DNA of 64,000 nucleotides. It comes from Dolomedes plantarius (Eukaryota > Arthropoda > Arachnida > Araneae > Dolomedidae). Positions 26,078 through 37,519 of the stretch are shown one piece after another. Where the stretch lies: NCBI GenBank assembly GCA_907164885.2, contig OU015490.1, positions 235,819,122-235,883,121 on the forward strand, written 5' to 3'. Every line of letters begins with the position of its first letter. The stretch's first letter is position 1. Under the pieces are notes generated by a model that made no database searches, was not told the DNA's origin, and was given only the letters and a program-made list of their open reading frames with translations. A program made the translations under genes and the position numbers.

Positions 26078-26080
<3 letters not shown>
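24862..26080 (-). mobile_element. Intact Tc1/mariner-superfamily transposon, DD36E
   Basis: Terminal inverted repeats of about 29 bases start CACTCAAGAGCCAAAACATT on the left and CACTTAAGAGCCAAAACATT (reverse complement) on the right, one mismatch in the outer 20. TA flanks both ends. Length is 1219 bases and the single gene inside is uninterrupted. The right flank is a (TA)n array. Intact ends plus open gene suggest recent arrival. Confidence 0.92.
24893..25933 (-). CDS. Transposase, DD36E Tc1/mariner type, full length
   Basis: This transposase cuts and pastes its own element, binding the terminal repeats through its N-terminal helix-turn-helix pairs and cleaving with a DDE RNase H-fold core in the nucleus. 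I start it at [13 protein letters not shown] (346 residues). The frame stays open 25 codons further upstream, but Tc1 proteins usually begin just before the LSDFDRG motif. Seen: HTH around residues 20-45, GRP at 60-62, basic linker, catalytic D155 (WSDES), D246 (QQDNATRH) and E283 (NPIEHIWD). There are 36 residues between D246 and E283, not the 34 of classic Tc1. That spacing matches the DD36E group reported as Incomer, a name I give from memory. No stop or frameshift is present. Activity is not proven. Confidence 0.92.
   Translation of the reverse strand: MGKAADLSDFDRGQIVMARRLGTSISETARLVGCSRPTVVSTYAKWMNDGENSSRRHGVGRPHAMKEKGSRRLSRMVKQNRSQTVAQLTAQYNAGPSRIVSQHTVQRTLLNMGLRSKRPTRVPLLTKRHRQLRLRWAREHRDWSIDQWERVAWSDESWFVINHADGHVRIHRLPGELLLPQCTVGHTQAGGGGIMLWGTFSWASLGPVVVVEQTMNATGYLNIIADQLHPYMTPVFPAGNGMFQQDNATRHKAKIVLKWFQEHDSEFQLMSWPPNSPDLNPIEHIWDVMGRQLRVQRPPIRNISDLRDRCLNIWYNLSPAIYQGLVASMPRRVEAVLRAKGGPTRY

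Positions 26081-26161
<81 letters not shown>
26081..26161. repeat. (TA)n microsatellite
   Basis: TA array directly beside the right end of the DD36E element. Confidence 0.95.
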
Positions 26162-26163
<2 letters not shown>

Positions 26164-26241
26164 TACATTTAATATTTACCAATGTATACCAAAGTCACTA
26201 TAGGAATCTTAGTTTTCTAGTGACTTCAGAAGATTAATTTT

Positions 26242-26762
26242 TCAATCTGATGGTCGTGAACTCTGATCTTCGTCATCTTCTTCAAATTCATCTTCTTCTT
26301 GGGTTTTTTGTGAAGGACCACCATCAGACCCCTCTGGAAGAAGAAGTTGTAGGATCTGACTACTATAAGGCTTCTTTTTCCTTGGTCTTTGTCTAGAGCA
26401 ACTCATATAATTTTGTAGCTCTTGTTGCAGTTTCTGTGATTTTTTTTCATCAAGTCAGCCACTTCAGGATTACCAGCAGTTCTGTGACTCATAGTTGCAG
26501 CAAATGTCAGCTCTTTAGGGGTTGTTAATTGTCGCAGTTTTTTGGTTTTCCTGAGTTTACTCCTTTCACTTGACTCAATGAAATCTTTTTTAGAGCGGCC
26601 TGGGGTGGCAATAGAAATTATAGGTACCGTGACGTCATTCCCCAACCAATCACAATTCTTCTCCTGGAACGTCTCCTCTTTGTAATTTCCTGAAGTCCAC
26701 TTACTCTTAAAATCAGTTTTAAAGTACCTGAGGGAACGAGTGAGTAAAACTTCTTTTAGCAT
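26242..26762 (-). CDS. Unidentified protein in two ORFs split by one indel
   Basis: Minus-strand frame 26762-26403 ends soon after the residues EVADLMKK. Shifting register at the T8 homopolymer near 26443 continues the frame through KSQKLQQELQNYMSCS and a basic RPRKKKPY, to a stop at 26242. The combined product would be about 170 residues. It has a central ATPGRSKKDFIESSERSKLR with KTKKLRQ, a possible coiled coil (LQQELQNY) and an acidic, serine-rich tail (EEDEFEEDDEDQ). The GR..K.F.E.S.RSK.RKT pattern recalls an uncharacterised protein group that I have seen in invertebrate genomes, but I cannot name it. It may be a host exon, a retrocopy or part of a transposon. The single indel could be a sequencing error. 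Confidence 0.4.
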
Positions 26763-27899
26763 CTGTTCACCTTGTTATATCTGCCACTCGGTTTTCCCTA
26801 AACTAAAGCTTTTCATCAATTGATTTTTCGGTAGATTTCATAACCAATTCGTAGAAAGTTAGTCTAATAAATTCCCTTTCCTTCTTCAGAAATTGAAAAA
26901 CGTAAAACCTGTAATGTGCCAGTAAAAATATAGTTTTTATCTCTACAATGTGGCTTACAAAAAGGTGTGTTTAAGAATCACTAAAACCAATTTGAATATT
27001 GAAGAATTCAAATTATAAGTTGTGATCTAACAAAATATTTTAATTTATTTACTGATTGTGCACTTTATCTTACGATAGCCTAAACTGTTTTAAGGAAAAT
27101 TTTTTTAATCTTGAATATCAGTAATAAATATATTAAATGAAATACGATGTAATCCATTATTATTATTATTAGATAAAAAAATTTTATACTGTCCTGCTAA
27201 TTTCGATGGTTAAGTTCAACACTGTATTTACTCTTATTTCTTAAAATTTGGTTTTTTTTTTGCCTGAAAGGCTTAAGAAGAAATAAAGTTTTATATGTTA
27301 ACAAGATTTATACAGATTACATCTATAGTTGTAAGTCGTTTTCAAATCATACCAGTCAAGAAATTTTCATGAAAATTTAAAGGGTTCTTTATTAAAAAAA
27401 ATTCTATAAAAAATGCTAGCTGCTTGCAGAAGATTTTCTTTTTAAATAGACTCTAAATACTGTAACCATTACGATTATAATTCAATTTAGGTGCGACAAG
27501 CCCCGACACACCTTCATAAAGCATTTAAGAAATCTAACTAACATTTAAAAAGACTTAAAAGTAACATTTTTCAAGCTTTCATTTTTTTTAATATGTTAAT
27601 AATAAAACTAAGTAAATTTTTATATATTTTAAAACAAAGCTGATACCCTTTTTTAACACGTAAACCTGATTCAATTTCAAAACATTAATTCTTAACGCCA
27701 CAAAAAATATAGATTTAAACTAACAACAAGTTTGAAACGTAATCCAATTACATGTCCACTCGCAAAGAAACCTGTTCTTTAACTGAGGCTAGGAGCTGCT
27801 TAATGTTACAATGGTTACCTGGAAATGATGTGATTAACGCACCAGTTAACCAGAAATGATAAAATCCACTTTTTAGAATTGTTGAGCAATTTTTAATTT
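26763..27899. other. AT-rich sequence, nothing recognised
   Basis: No supported ORF or repeat. Confidence 0.4.
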
Positions 27900-28069
27900 T
27901 TACACTTTTGGCCAGGTTTTTCCCTCAAATACTCCACTGTGCGACCTCACCAACAGTTGACCGTGGCTGTGATGATTCTACCGCAATTGCACAAATAGGA
28001 TTGCCACTAATGTGACAGCCAACTACAAACACCTCTTTCAATGTCACTAAGTTCCTTTTGTTTCGACAT
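27900..28069 (-). pseudogene. Tc1-like transposase N-terminus only
   Basis: From the ATG at 28069 the minus strand reads MSKQKELSDIERG, then after a one-base shift VVGCHISGNPICAIAVESSQ and PRSTVGEV, the N-terminal HTH of a Tc1-type transposase. The rest of the gene is absent. The longer frame drawn from 28212 enters this one by chance. Confidence 0.65.
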
Positions 28070-28225
28070 ATTGCCACAATTTTACACAGAACTAACGACG
28101 TTACCACTTCGCGTATCGTAGGTAACCTTAACAGGTCACTTGCGAACATTGGATGTGCATAAAATACTATATGCAGTTTGATTCTATGCAAATCCGATGG
28201 CGTCTGGTCCATTATTGCAGGGTAG

Positions 28226-28249
28226 TATATATATATATATATATATATA
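28226..28249. repeat. (TA)n microsatellite
   Basis: Short TA run. Confidence 0.9.
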
Positions 28250-30703
28250 TTATTTAGTTTGCATTAATATTTAAACGTTTTTTTCTGATCTCCATCACAG
28301 AGATGTCAATATTTATACTCGAACTACATACCTTTAAAGCTATGAGAGATAAAATCAGTGCGTAATTCAACTCACGGGTTTAATATACGGAACATTTCCT
28401 TTACAAACAATCGCGGCTTTTCCGATTACCTCTAACGGCACAAGACATTTCCAAACAGCTTCAAGAGCAATTAAGACTAATTTTCCCCTCAAACATTCAC
28501 TATTCTACTCTCTAGTTGTTTCAAACAATCGATTTTAAGGTTTCTAAACTATAGTATAGTGTTCTCTTCCCTCCTATCACCTGAAAATTGCTTGACTTCA
28601 TCTGACTTTTTGATCCCGAAAGTAAGACAAAATTAGTCATCCAATCAAATAAACAAATTTGTAGTTAGACAAAATTTTCAAAGAAATATTAAAACGTAAC
28701 TTAAGTTTATTAACCCTGGAAAGATTTTATATAATATAAGTATTATTTTAACTATCTTCCATGAAGGTATATTTGTAAATTTAAAAATACTAGTTGATTT
28801 CCGTCAAAACATGACGACTAGATAGTAAATAAGTGTACTAATACACAAATTATACGCAACACATCATTGCCAAATGCTGAAAATCATAATAATGCGCAGA
28901 ACCAAATTAATGTGTTTAAGCGACCTCGTGCTTAATGAATATCTAAAGCAAGATTTTAAAATGTCACTGACCATGCGCAGAAATAATTTTTTATAATTGT
29001 GAATTATCGTTAATTAAACAGCGCAGAATAAACAATTTCCAACAGGTTTAATCTCATATTTCACAAACATAATTATCATAAAACTAAAAATGCTAGAGAG
29101 AGATCTAGAGAGACTCTACGGAATAAATATGTTTATCATTAAAACATGCCACTGAGCATGCGCAGAAATCAATTTTTAATTGTAAATTATTGCTAATTAA
29201 TAGAAATTGCGGTTGCAAAAACCAAATTTGACAAATCTACAGATTACAATCTTTCGTTTATGACCAAAATGAAGTAAATTGATGCAGTAGTTTTCTCTTC
29301 CGGACTGCCCAAAATGTCGGCTTAGCAACTTAAATATATAGATGTGGACGTAATTTTTATGGCTGCAATATCATCTGATACTTTTTTATGATCTCGAACG
29401 ACCAAGTCATTTCTATTTCATGAGAATTTAATGAATATCAAGGAGCAGTTATTGATAATGCAATATGTGAGTTGTTGTCATTGTACCACAGCTAGGAACA
29501 AATGAATACAAATATACTATTTTCCTACAACGAAAAAAATCTCATAATCTAACACAAAACTTAAAATATCTATATACGTACGGAATGTCATCAGTTAAAA
29601 ACCTAATTATCTTCAACAAATTGGCATTCACATATAAATTTTTAAATCGAAAGGGAATGTTGTATATTTATGTTATCAAAATAAAGACGATATTTAAATT
29701 TAAACAAAGGAGAAAATGACCTTTTTGGGGATTTGCTTAATGAATTCATATTTAAGTGCTACTGTTTTCTAATTCTTCGTGGTAAACAAGGCATGGGATA
29801 TATGATGCGTTTTGTAAAACCAATATTAGCTTTTACATGAACGAGGAAGCTAAAAACAAATAGGAAAAGATCCGAAATGTAAAAAATGGAATATCTCTGA
29901 CAGGTTTGTGGTGTATGGTTTTTGACGCGTAATTCGGTTTGAACGTCAACGAAATGAAACTGTTAATTATCTTCTTTAATGCTTTTAAAATGATTCATTA
30001 TACTTTTGGTTTAATTACTTTCTGTAAGATATTGTCGTAAAGAAAGATTTTATCTCTTTTTTCAACTTTATAATCAATAGAATTATGGTACTTTATAGAA
30101 CAAGTGATGCGATATTTGGAATTAAATGCTAATTTTCTGCAATTAGAAATTTCTTTATTCCTATTTTGAATACATCATTATTTAGTTATTTTAAATAAAT
30201 TGTTTAATTTAAGTCCATTAGGAATTTTCGATCAAATTTACTTTCGATTTATTATAAGTTTGTTCCTATATTTAATAAAACATCAATTAACTTTAAAAGA
30301 AAAATGTTAATCACACATCTTATGTATGTAATGCACATTTTCCTGACCTGATTAAAATGGATTTTATTTTAGAAAAAATCCTTATACAGTAAACCATACA
30401 TTATTTCATCGCATGCATTAAAAATGTTTGAATCTGATTTTGTATTGATTCCCTTAGATAAGATACCACTCTAGGGAAAGTTACAAAAATTTTATTTTGT
30501 TAATTCTAAGTGTGTGTTTTATATTTTACCGAATAAAGTGATAAGATACATATATATTAGAATTATAATCCTTTACAACTAGAAAATTACTGATACTTAT
30601 TTTGAGTGTTTAATTAATTATTTGGGAAATTTTAAATTAATTGATTTTAATACCTATGAATTTAATGAAAGAATTTGATTTTTTGCGTGCAAAGAAGTAT
30701 CAT
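28250..30703. other. AT-rich sequence with one 60-base direct repeat
   Basis: No gene seen in 2.4 kb. The segments 28957-29018 and 29140-29200 are related: both have CACTGA.CATGCGCAGAAAT and AATTAT.G.TAATTAA. The second is in a slightly shortened form. Nothing else recognised. Confidence 0.45.
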
Positions 30704-31225
30704 TGTTGTTGTTGCTAAGCCCCCTGGAATAGAAAATGCTAGACCAGGCCCATGAAGCTCTGCCGTGGGAACAAAAGAGAGGCAGCAGAATCAAGATCTT
30801 TTGCAAGAATGCTGAAGTGAAAACCTAAACAGTCCACAATAGGGGAAGGATTCGTAGTTGCAGCAGAACAGAAACAGGGGGGGGGGGAAGACCTTTGTAG
30901 AGTTCTCGAGGTGCATACTTTTTGCATGGCCACTCTGAAGACGATCCAGGAAAGACTTTATTAGTCTCGGACCTCTAAAGATGAAGACCAGACCAGGGCT
31001 CTTGGCGGGATACCATTGATGAGCAGGAGGCTCTCTCCAAACACTGTATAGCCTGGTTTCAACGAATTGAGCCTCCTATGCAGTTAGGACTTCAAACAGG
31101 GGCGAATCCTCTAAACAGACCTCATTTGCCAGTAGGTCGGCCTGATCGTTACCTCATGTGACGGGACCCACTAAAAAGCTATTGATTTAGAGTCTGCCAT
31201 GCGAGAAAGGACAAAGAGAATGTCG
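30704..31225 (-). pseudogene. LINE 3' end: RNase H, C-terminus and (CAA)n tail
   Basis: On the minus strand the sequence reads DSKSIAF.WVPSH, then QADLLANEVCLEDSPLFEVL, EAQF, LYSVWREPPAHQWYPAKSPG and FLDRLQSGHAKSMHLE. This is the RNase H end plus the long C-terminal region of a non-LTR retrotransposon ORF2, of a form that I remember from spider genomes. Frameshifts and a poly-G run (30879-30889) interrupt it. It ends CCAGGGGGCTTAGCAACAAC with further AAC units. The 5' part is missing, as usual for LINE copies. The tail sequence matters because several SINEs here share it. Confidence 0.75.
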
Positions 31226-31243
31226 GTATTTGTTTTATCAGTG

Positions 31244-31340
31244 ACTAGCTGAAAACTCGCACTTCGCTACGAAGTACATTCAAATTGAATTCAACGATCA
31301 ATGTATGCAATTAATGCCATATATATATATATATATATAT
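31244..31340 (-). mobile_element. Helitron 3'-end fragment with TA tract
   Basis: Plus-strand ACTAGCTGAAAACTCGCACT and TTCGCTACGAAGTACATTCA are the reverse complement of the 3' end of the Helitron at 15449-16258. A short TA run (31319-31340) occupies the same internal position as in the full copies. Truncated beyond it. Confidence 0.75.
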
Positions 31341-32189
31341 CGCGCAACTAGAAATTCATTGATACTAATTTTGAATATTTAATGATTCAGTCAATTTTGA
31401 ATTACTGAATTTAAGTATCTTTGAAATTAACCAAAGAATTAGATTTTGCGTGCAAAGAAATATCTTTAAATATCTTGGTACAAACATAAAACAAATTTTC
31501 AAAAAGGTCAATCAGCATTTATCTTGAGATAGGCACAATTTCTCACTTTAAACTAAAAATAATTTTACTTCACGGGTAGTTCCTGGAAAAGGGGAATATA
31601 CGTTATTCCCGTGGAGTGCGTTCAAAGTGTTCCGTAAAGTTGTTTACATTAGATAACATTCTAATAGAATTTTCAAAGAGTATTTAAATTTTTTTAACAT
31701 CTCTGGGATTATATGTGTTGTAAATTAAACTACCCTGTACAGTTTTAGTTACCATATGTATAATAGTTACCCTGTAGTAAACTGGGTTAGGTTCGAGTAG
31801 ATATAGTTTTTTATTTGTGAATTGTTTACGTTTCATATGTCTTTTTTCAATGGATGTTTAGTAATTAATGTGTGCTTATTAATATACGTAGTTGTTTGAA
31901 AAGTACTTACAGTTTTTATTATTTTTCTACTATAGGTCAGTGCCATCAATGTGATTGTATGTATTTAGAATTTTGATAGTTTGGTAATCATGAAACGGCC
32001 ACTAGTAGTAATGTTTGTATTCATTTAAATTTAAGTTTGGAATTGAAGTAGATGGTTGTGTTTGTTTTAAATTCGTGCTAAGAATAGCAATGCGCTGTTC
32101 AGCTTGATTGAGCTGCCTATTTGTGCTTGGAAATTTAAAAAAAAACCTTGTCTTTTGTGTAGGTACGCATCGATGATTATTTACAGCCA
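31341..32189. other. AT-rich sequence, nothing recognised
   Basis: No supported ORF or repeat. The last part may belong to the LINE remnant that follows. Confidence 0.4.
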
Positions 32190-32249
32190 TTGTTTATGGA
32201 TTTCCCTCGCCTAGTTATACGCCTATTTCTTTTGTCTGTTTCCAGGTCT

Positions 32250-32783
32250 GCTCTTCAGGCCATCTCCAACAAGTTTGCAATACTAAAAGCCTTTTCGAAT
32301 GTAGGTTCTTTTGAAGTCACTTGCCGATTTTGTTGCGTTACAGTGGGTCCCTCCCACTTCGAAGTGGAAGGTAATGAAACAGCTGATTTCTTCGCAAAGA
32401 AATTTACCACTGTTTTATAGAGGCCAAATAATTCTTTGACTTTTCATTCAGCTAAACTTCTCATTAAAATGGAATTTGAGAAAAGATTTAAATTTGACAT
32501 ATCTACATTAGCTAGGGGAAAAACCATGGAATGTCTCTGTAATAGTGGAACGCCAATCCCGGACTTTCCACGTAGTTATGCTGTTGCCACCTTCCGTCTT
32601 TTAACAGGACACGATTGTCTCAATGCTCCTCTTTTACAAATTGGAAAAAATGACTCCCCGGTCTGCTGTCTCTTTAATTCTGTACGTTCGATGGACTGTT
32701 GCCACATTGACACCTGCCCTGCATTTAATAGTTTTAAATGTACTGTCCAGAAATATTTGGAAGCCAGAAGGTTAATGACTTAA
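32250..32783 (+). pseudogene. LINE RNase H and C-terminal tail, one stop
   Basis: Plus frames 32190-32420 and 32436-32783 read ALQAISNKFAILKAF, then VGPSHFEVEGNETADFFAKK and, after a stop at about 32418, AKLLIKMEFEKRF, FRLLTGHDCLNAPLLQIG and a cysteine pattern (CC...CC...C). This is RNase H followed by the usual tail of an I/Jockey-type ORF2. The WIPSHC motif is degraded to VGPSHF. It is less damaged than the other remnants, with one in-frame stop and one frame change. Reverse transcriptase is absent. Confidence 0.75.
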
Positions 32784-33569
32784 TTGTTAAAGCCTGCCAT
32801 TTGTGATAAACAAATAAATGAATTTCCCTCAACATTAATTCGGTGATAAGAACATGGCTTCCACCAGTATTATTTGCAGTAATAAGATAATACAGAGAAA
32901 TTAGTTCGCGGTATTTGAACCCTGCAAATATCCCCTTTTTAGAACAAAAGTGAGAAGTTCTATAAACTGATGAAATACTGATGAATAATGATGAAAGTCT
33001 GAATAAGTTTTATAAACTGATTTCTAAAATTTAACTACTTCCCGCAACATGACCAGAAATAAGTTCAAAAATACTAACGGTTACAGTTCGACAAAAATGG
33101 TTCCTTTTTGAAAAGCATTTTAAGTATTTCTTCTTTCGAAGAATATTACGAAATCTTTAAAAAGGAAAAAAAAAGTTAATGACATTTGTGTGCTTTACGT
33201 TGATTCAAAATGAATGTAACAGATGCTTTCGCGAGTCATTAAAAGAGATGTTTACGTCATACGGAATACTAAAAAAAATTGATGAAATGTAAAAATTTTG
33301 AAAAAAGTTATTTTCAACATTAATGACATCGTGAATTTATAATATATGAAATTGCGTAACAGCGCTACAATTAAAGTGTTAAAAATGATTATTCAAGCAA
33401 TTAATGGGTATAATAAGGATCTGCTGACGGAATTAGAGAAAAAATAATTGTTAAACACACACATAGTGGAGTTATTGAAGGCATTGTTAAAAATTAATTC
33501 CTGAAAATTAAATCTCTAATTTTTCTTGTAGACATACGAAAAATCACAAAACAAAAGAATTTTCCTTAA
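32784..33569. other. AT-rich sequence, nothing recognised
   Basis: Possible 3' UTR of the LINE for the first tens of bases (AATAAATG at 32811). Nothing else recognised. Confidence 0.4.
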
Positions 33570-34157
33570 GGCTAGAAAGACGACTGCCGTCATTTTGACG
33601 GTTTCGGACATACTATTGAGCGCTATGTCTATATTTATGTCCTCAGGCTTCTGAAATTTTATGACTTTTTCTAATTTTACGCGAATTATGCTCACATATT
33701 TACAAAATTATATTCGTTAGTAGAGAGGGGAAGGAAACAGGGGGGTTGTATACCTACTACGACTGAAAGGTCGATTTGACGGCAATATAGAAAACAGGCA
33801 GAAATCTTTAAAATAATACCGGAAAAATGTTAGTTACTTTTCGTCTCTTCCCCCTTTTGCAAATACCAGAAATATAGGCTCTTCGAAAATATTGGTGTTG
33901 AAAAATAAGGACTGCAGAAATCATGCATATATATTTGCGGATAAACCATACCAGGTTGTCAACTCGGCATACCTGCATAAAAATGTATCTAAAGCTATAC
34001 TAATTTATTATATATTGGTATGAAATAGTTTAAAATTTGAAGTATTTTACCATTTAAAAAATGACATTAAATATTTTAAATTCTTGATTTTATTTTTAAC
34101 CTTAAAAATGGCAGTGTTCAATCTATTTAGTAAGAAAAAATTCCCGTCTTTCTAGTG
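33570..34157 (-). mobile_element. piggyBac-like MITE, copy 1
   Basis: Flanked by TTAA (33566-33569 and 34158-34161). Ends read GGCTAGAAAGACGACTG and, inverted, CACTAGAAAGACGGGAATT. It is the inverse of the copy at 44336-44937 and shares nearly all of its body. A subterminal palindrome CCGTCATTTTGACGG lies near the left end. TTAA targets point to the piggyBac superfamily. No transposase. Confidence 0.8.
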
Positions 34158-34433
34158 TTAAAAAAAATTAAACATAATTTTCAAAATTAGAATTAATATT
34201 CTTATAACGATATTAAATTTTACAATAATTAAATTTTAAAATTATTTTTAAAAGATGAAATTGCTTGAAGAATCAATTTGAATGCTTTTCAGAGCAGACA
34301 GTAGTATTTTAATAAAATACGATTTCTTTATTTTTCATTAAACATTTAAAGTTAAATTTTTGAAATGCTTAACATGGAACTAAAACGGAAATTTGGATTT
34401 AGCTTTCAATTTATTCAGAACCACACTGCTGGC
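34158..34433. other. AT-rich spacer, nothing recognised
   Basis: Short AT-rich stretch between two elements. Confidence 0.4.
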
Positions 34434-34559
34434 CACCCAAATTGCAACACCAAGAAAGACAAGAGATATCACAACAAAATTTATTTTGTAGATAACATGT
34501 TGACCAAGTATCAAATGATTAAATTTATAGACTTCTGTGAAGTGTGGTTCCTGCCAAAA

Positions 34560-35674
34560 TCAGTAACCAGAGTAGCCGCCATTGTTGGAGATCACCGCTG
34601 CCACACGCCTCGGCATTGATTCAAAGAGACTTTGGATGAGTTCTTGGGGTACAGCAGACCAAGCAGCTTCCACACGTTGCCAAAGTTGATCTGCTGTGGC
34701 AGCTGGGGATGGAATCTAGGTCAATCGTAGAACAACCATGGACCACATGTTTTCTATCGGCGAAAGATCCGGAGAGCGAGGCGGCCAGGGAAGCAATTCA
34801 ATCTGGCGATTGACGAAGAGCCGTTGGACAATGCGTGCCACGTGTGGTTGCGCATTATCCTGTTGAAATATGGCTGTGGCCAAGCCCTGAAGGTAAGGAA
34901 GGACAACTGGCTCCGACACCTCGGAGATGTAGCGCTGGCTGTTTAAAGTACCGGCAATGCGTACTAGAGGTGTGCGAGAGTGATATCCAATACCGCCCCA
35001 TACCATAATACCCGGTGCAGGACCAGTGTGGCGGTGCATAACGCAGCTGTTCAGCATCCTCTCTTCACGGTGTCTCCAGACTCGAATGCGACCATCGTGG
35101 TGTTGCAGACAGAAGCATGACTCGTCAGTAAAGCTTTCAATTCATTCCATTGAATTGAAAAATTGAATTCAATGGAACGAATTGAAATTTCATTCCATTG
35201 AATTTAATTGAATTCATTCCATTCAGCCGTCCACATCCTTCTGTCTTCGCACCATTGGCGGCGGAGACGTCTGTGGTTCTGCGTCAAGGGTAGACAAAGC
35301 AATGGACGTCTTGCGGACAGACCACTCTGCTGTAAACGGCGTCGAATGGTACGCGCAGACACTGGATGATGCGTTACAGACTGCATGTGCTGTGCTATGG
35401 TTCGTGATGTGACTGAGCGATCCGTCACTGCCATGCGCAAAATTTGCCTGTCATCACGTGAAGAGGTGCGCTGAGGTGGATGCGATCGAACACGCCGGTC
35501 CGTCGTACCCTCCTGCATCCAACGATCACATATCCGCATTACAGTTCTTTGGTTTCGTCCAACACGACTACCGATTTCCCTGAAAGATAATCCATAATCT
35601 CGGTAGGCCACTATCCTTCCTCTGTCGAACTCGGATACTTGATCAAAAGATGATCGCTCTTTTCGACGAGGCAT
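34560..35674 (-). pseudogene. Tc1-like transposase (DD34E), broken by an expansion
   Basis: Begins MPRRKERSSFDQVSEFDRGR, followed by the HTH (YRDYGLSFREIGSRVGRNQR) and a second HTH before residue 130. At WTAEWNE the frame enters about 80 bases of AT-rich repeat (separate entry), then resumes with FTDES, which carries the first catalytic D. GIMVWGGIGYHSRTPLV, the second D (FQQDNAQPH) and E (SPDLSPIENMW) follow with Tc1 spacing of 34. A stop follows MVVLRLT. The end reads SMPRRVAAVI and NNGGYSGY. Apart from the insertion and one or two lesions it is well preserved, so inactivation looks recent. Confidence 0.9.
35132..35222. repeat. ATTCCATTGAATT expansion inside the transposase
   Basis: About 85 bases made of imperfect units of TTCATTCCATTGAATT in both orientations. 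It starts at codons that read GAATGGAATGAA (Glu-Trp-Asn-Glu) on the coding strand, so it seems grown from local sequence and not brought in. Confidence 0.75.
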
Positions 35675-35908
35675 AATTAATCGTTTTTTTTAAAAAAAAC
35701 CACAAGAAAAACACTATTGCCGAACTTGAAATCGTCGAAATCTCCAAGCCTTAAATAGCGCTTTGAAGTGGCGCCACAGGCGCGCGTGATGTGCGTCTGC
35801 GCTGAAATTCTAATCATTTGCATATCTCACCTCCGCCAATGCATGTTGTAAATTTCTTGTTATTTGAATGTTTCCTTCAGGGTGTTGCATTTACCGTGGC
35901 CAGCAGTG

Positions 35909-37519
35909 TATAAGAATTTTTATTCCCATTCTTTACTACATCTTAAATTTAAATATTCAAATTAAAAAGTGTATATATGCATCCTTTAGGGGTTTTTGTG
36001 GTTTTTGGATCATTATTTTTATCGTAACGTTTAAGTGTTTCCCTTCTTTCGGAAGTTGTATTACATTCCGTTTTATTTTCATATTGTACCAAAATTAAAG
36101 ACTACTTCGAAATAATTATTATAATATTTTTATTTTATTTGTATTTCTGCTATTTCAAGAATCAGAACTGCATATTCCTCGACATTTTAAAAAGTAACTC
36201 TTGTGAATTCAAAAGATTTTTTTTAGTTGATTTGTTACGTTTCGAAAATACCCCAACTTTCAGAAATTTCTTTTTTTTTTATCGTTTGTATAATGCCCAA
36301 TAACGAACCCGAAAGACATTTTTCTGGTATTAAAATAATTTTGCCATAAAAAAAATTTCCAATGCATTAAAATCTGAAATAGTCCCTTACTAATAAAATA
36401 TTCCTAAAAAATATGTTATTAAATATAATTTGAAAAAAGTTCTTCCAACTGAAGCAATTAGGTTTTTTATGTCCTTCGGTAGATCCTTATTTAGATATAG
36501 TAATGACAAGATGGGGTTTAGATATAGTAATGACAAGAAAATTTTAAAGATATTGTAATATTAAAATTTAATATTAAAATTTTTATTTATAAGAAATTTC
36601 AAAAACAACTATATACCTTGAAAATAATATAGTTTAAAATATTATATTTTTACTTTTTAATATTAAAATATTAAACTTGTTATAACATTCTTATAAATAT
36701 CGTTAAATTCGTGAGAAAATAAATGACTTTAATAAATTTAGTTTTTTTAATCAAAACAATTTTATATTATTTCGGAAACACGGAAAAGGGAACTTCACGG
36801 ACATAGAAAAAGGTCATAAAAAAACGAATTGAAGTGTATTTTTGTGTAATTAGGATACTGTCTAATTAATTGTATACACAATTATTTTTATATATCATAC
36901 TGTTACAGTTTTTCATTCAAATTGTAAGATTATTTCCCTAGCTCAAACTAGACTGTTAAAAGAACTTTCTGCAGATAATATGATCTAAACTCAAAGTGGT
37001 TTGCTTGATATAGAGAATAAGTAGCAAACAAAACCAATGGAGATAGCAATACACTTTATTACTTTTTCACAGATCAGGATTTGACTATTATTTCTCTAAA
37101 GTCTCAGAGCTCTTTAAATAGACCATACATAGTAATATCTTGAAACATGCGTATATATAAGCAAATGTTTTTAATATAAATATCTTGACATTTCGTTATT
37201 AGTTTCACTTTTGTAAGGTAAAAGCTTTTTAATGAAAGGTGTTTACATAATAACCACCTGAAACATGAGAGCTAAGTTCCAGTAAATATTACTAGGTATT
37301 CATAAAATGCTTTCTTTGAGCATCATCTTCATCACTTAGCTGCTAGAAAGAAAATTACCCATTTACCTCCTTCAACGTTATAGCTTCATTATCAAAAAAT
37401 GAAAGAAATTTTTTGAATTGCAAAGTTAAAACATAATTGTGCTTCCTGCAAGTAAATCAAAAAACTAACTCCAACAAGTTGTTTGAAAATATCAATACAT
37501 TTTAATCTGAATTATTTAA
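35909..37519. other. AT-rich sequence, one small tandem duplication
   Basis: TTTAGATATAGTAATGACAA occurs twice in tandem at 36490-36538. Otherwise no gene or repeat recognised. Confidence 0.45.

Larger units (their letters stand above)
34434..35908 (-). mobile_element. Tc1-like transposon, inactive
   Basis: Ends CACTGCTGGCCACCCAAATT (left) and CACTGCTGGCCACGGTAAAT (right, reverse complement), followed by GCAACACC in both. TA follows the right end. CA stands at the left. Length 1475 bases with one broken transposase gene inside. Confidence 0.88.

Noticed and set aside
27925..28212. 95-codon minus-strand ORF as a separate gene
   Set aside because: Its second half is the shifted N-terminus of a Tc1 transposase; the first half is upstream DNA of that element.
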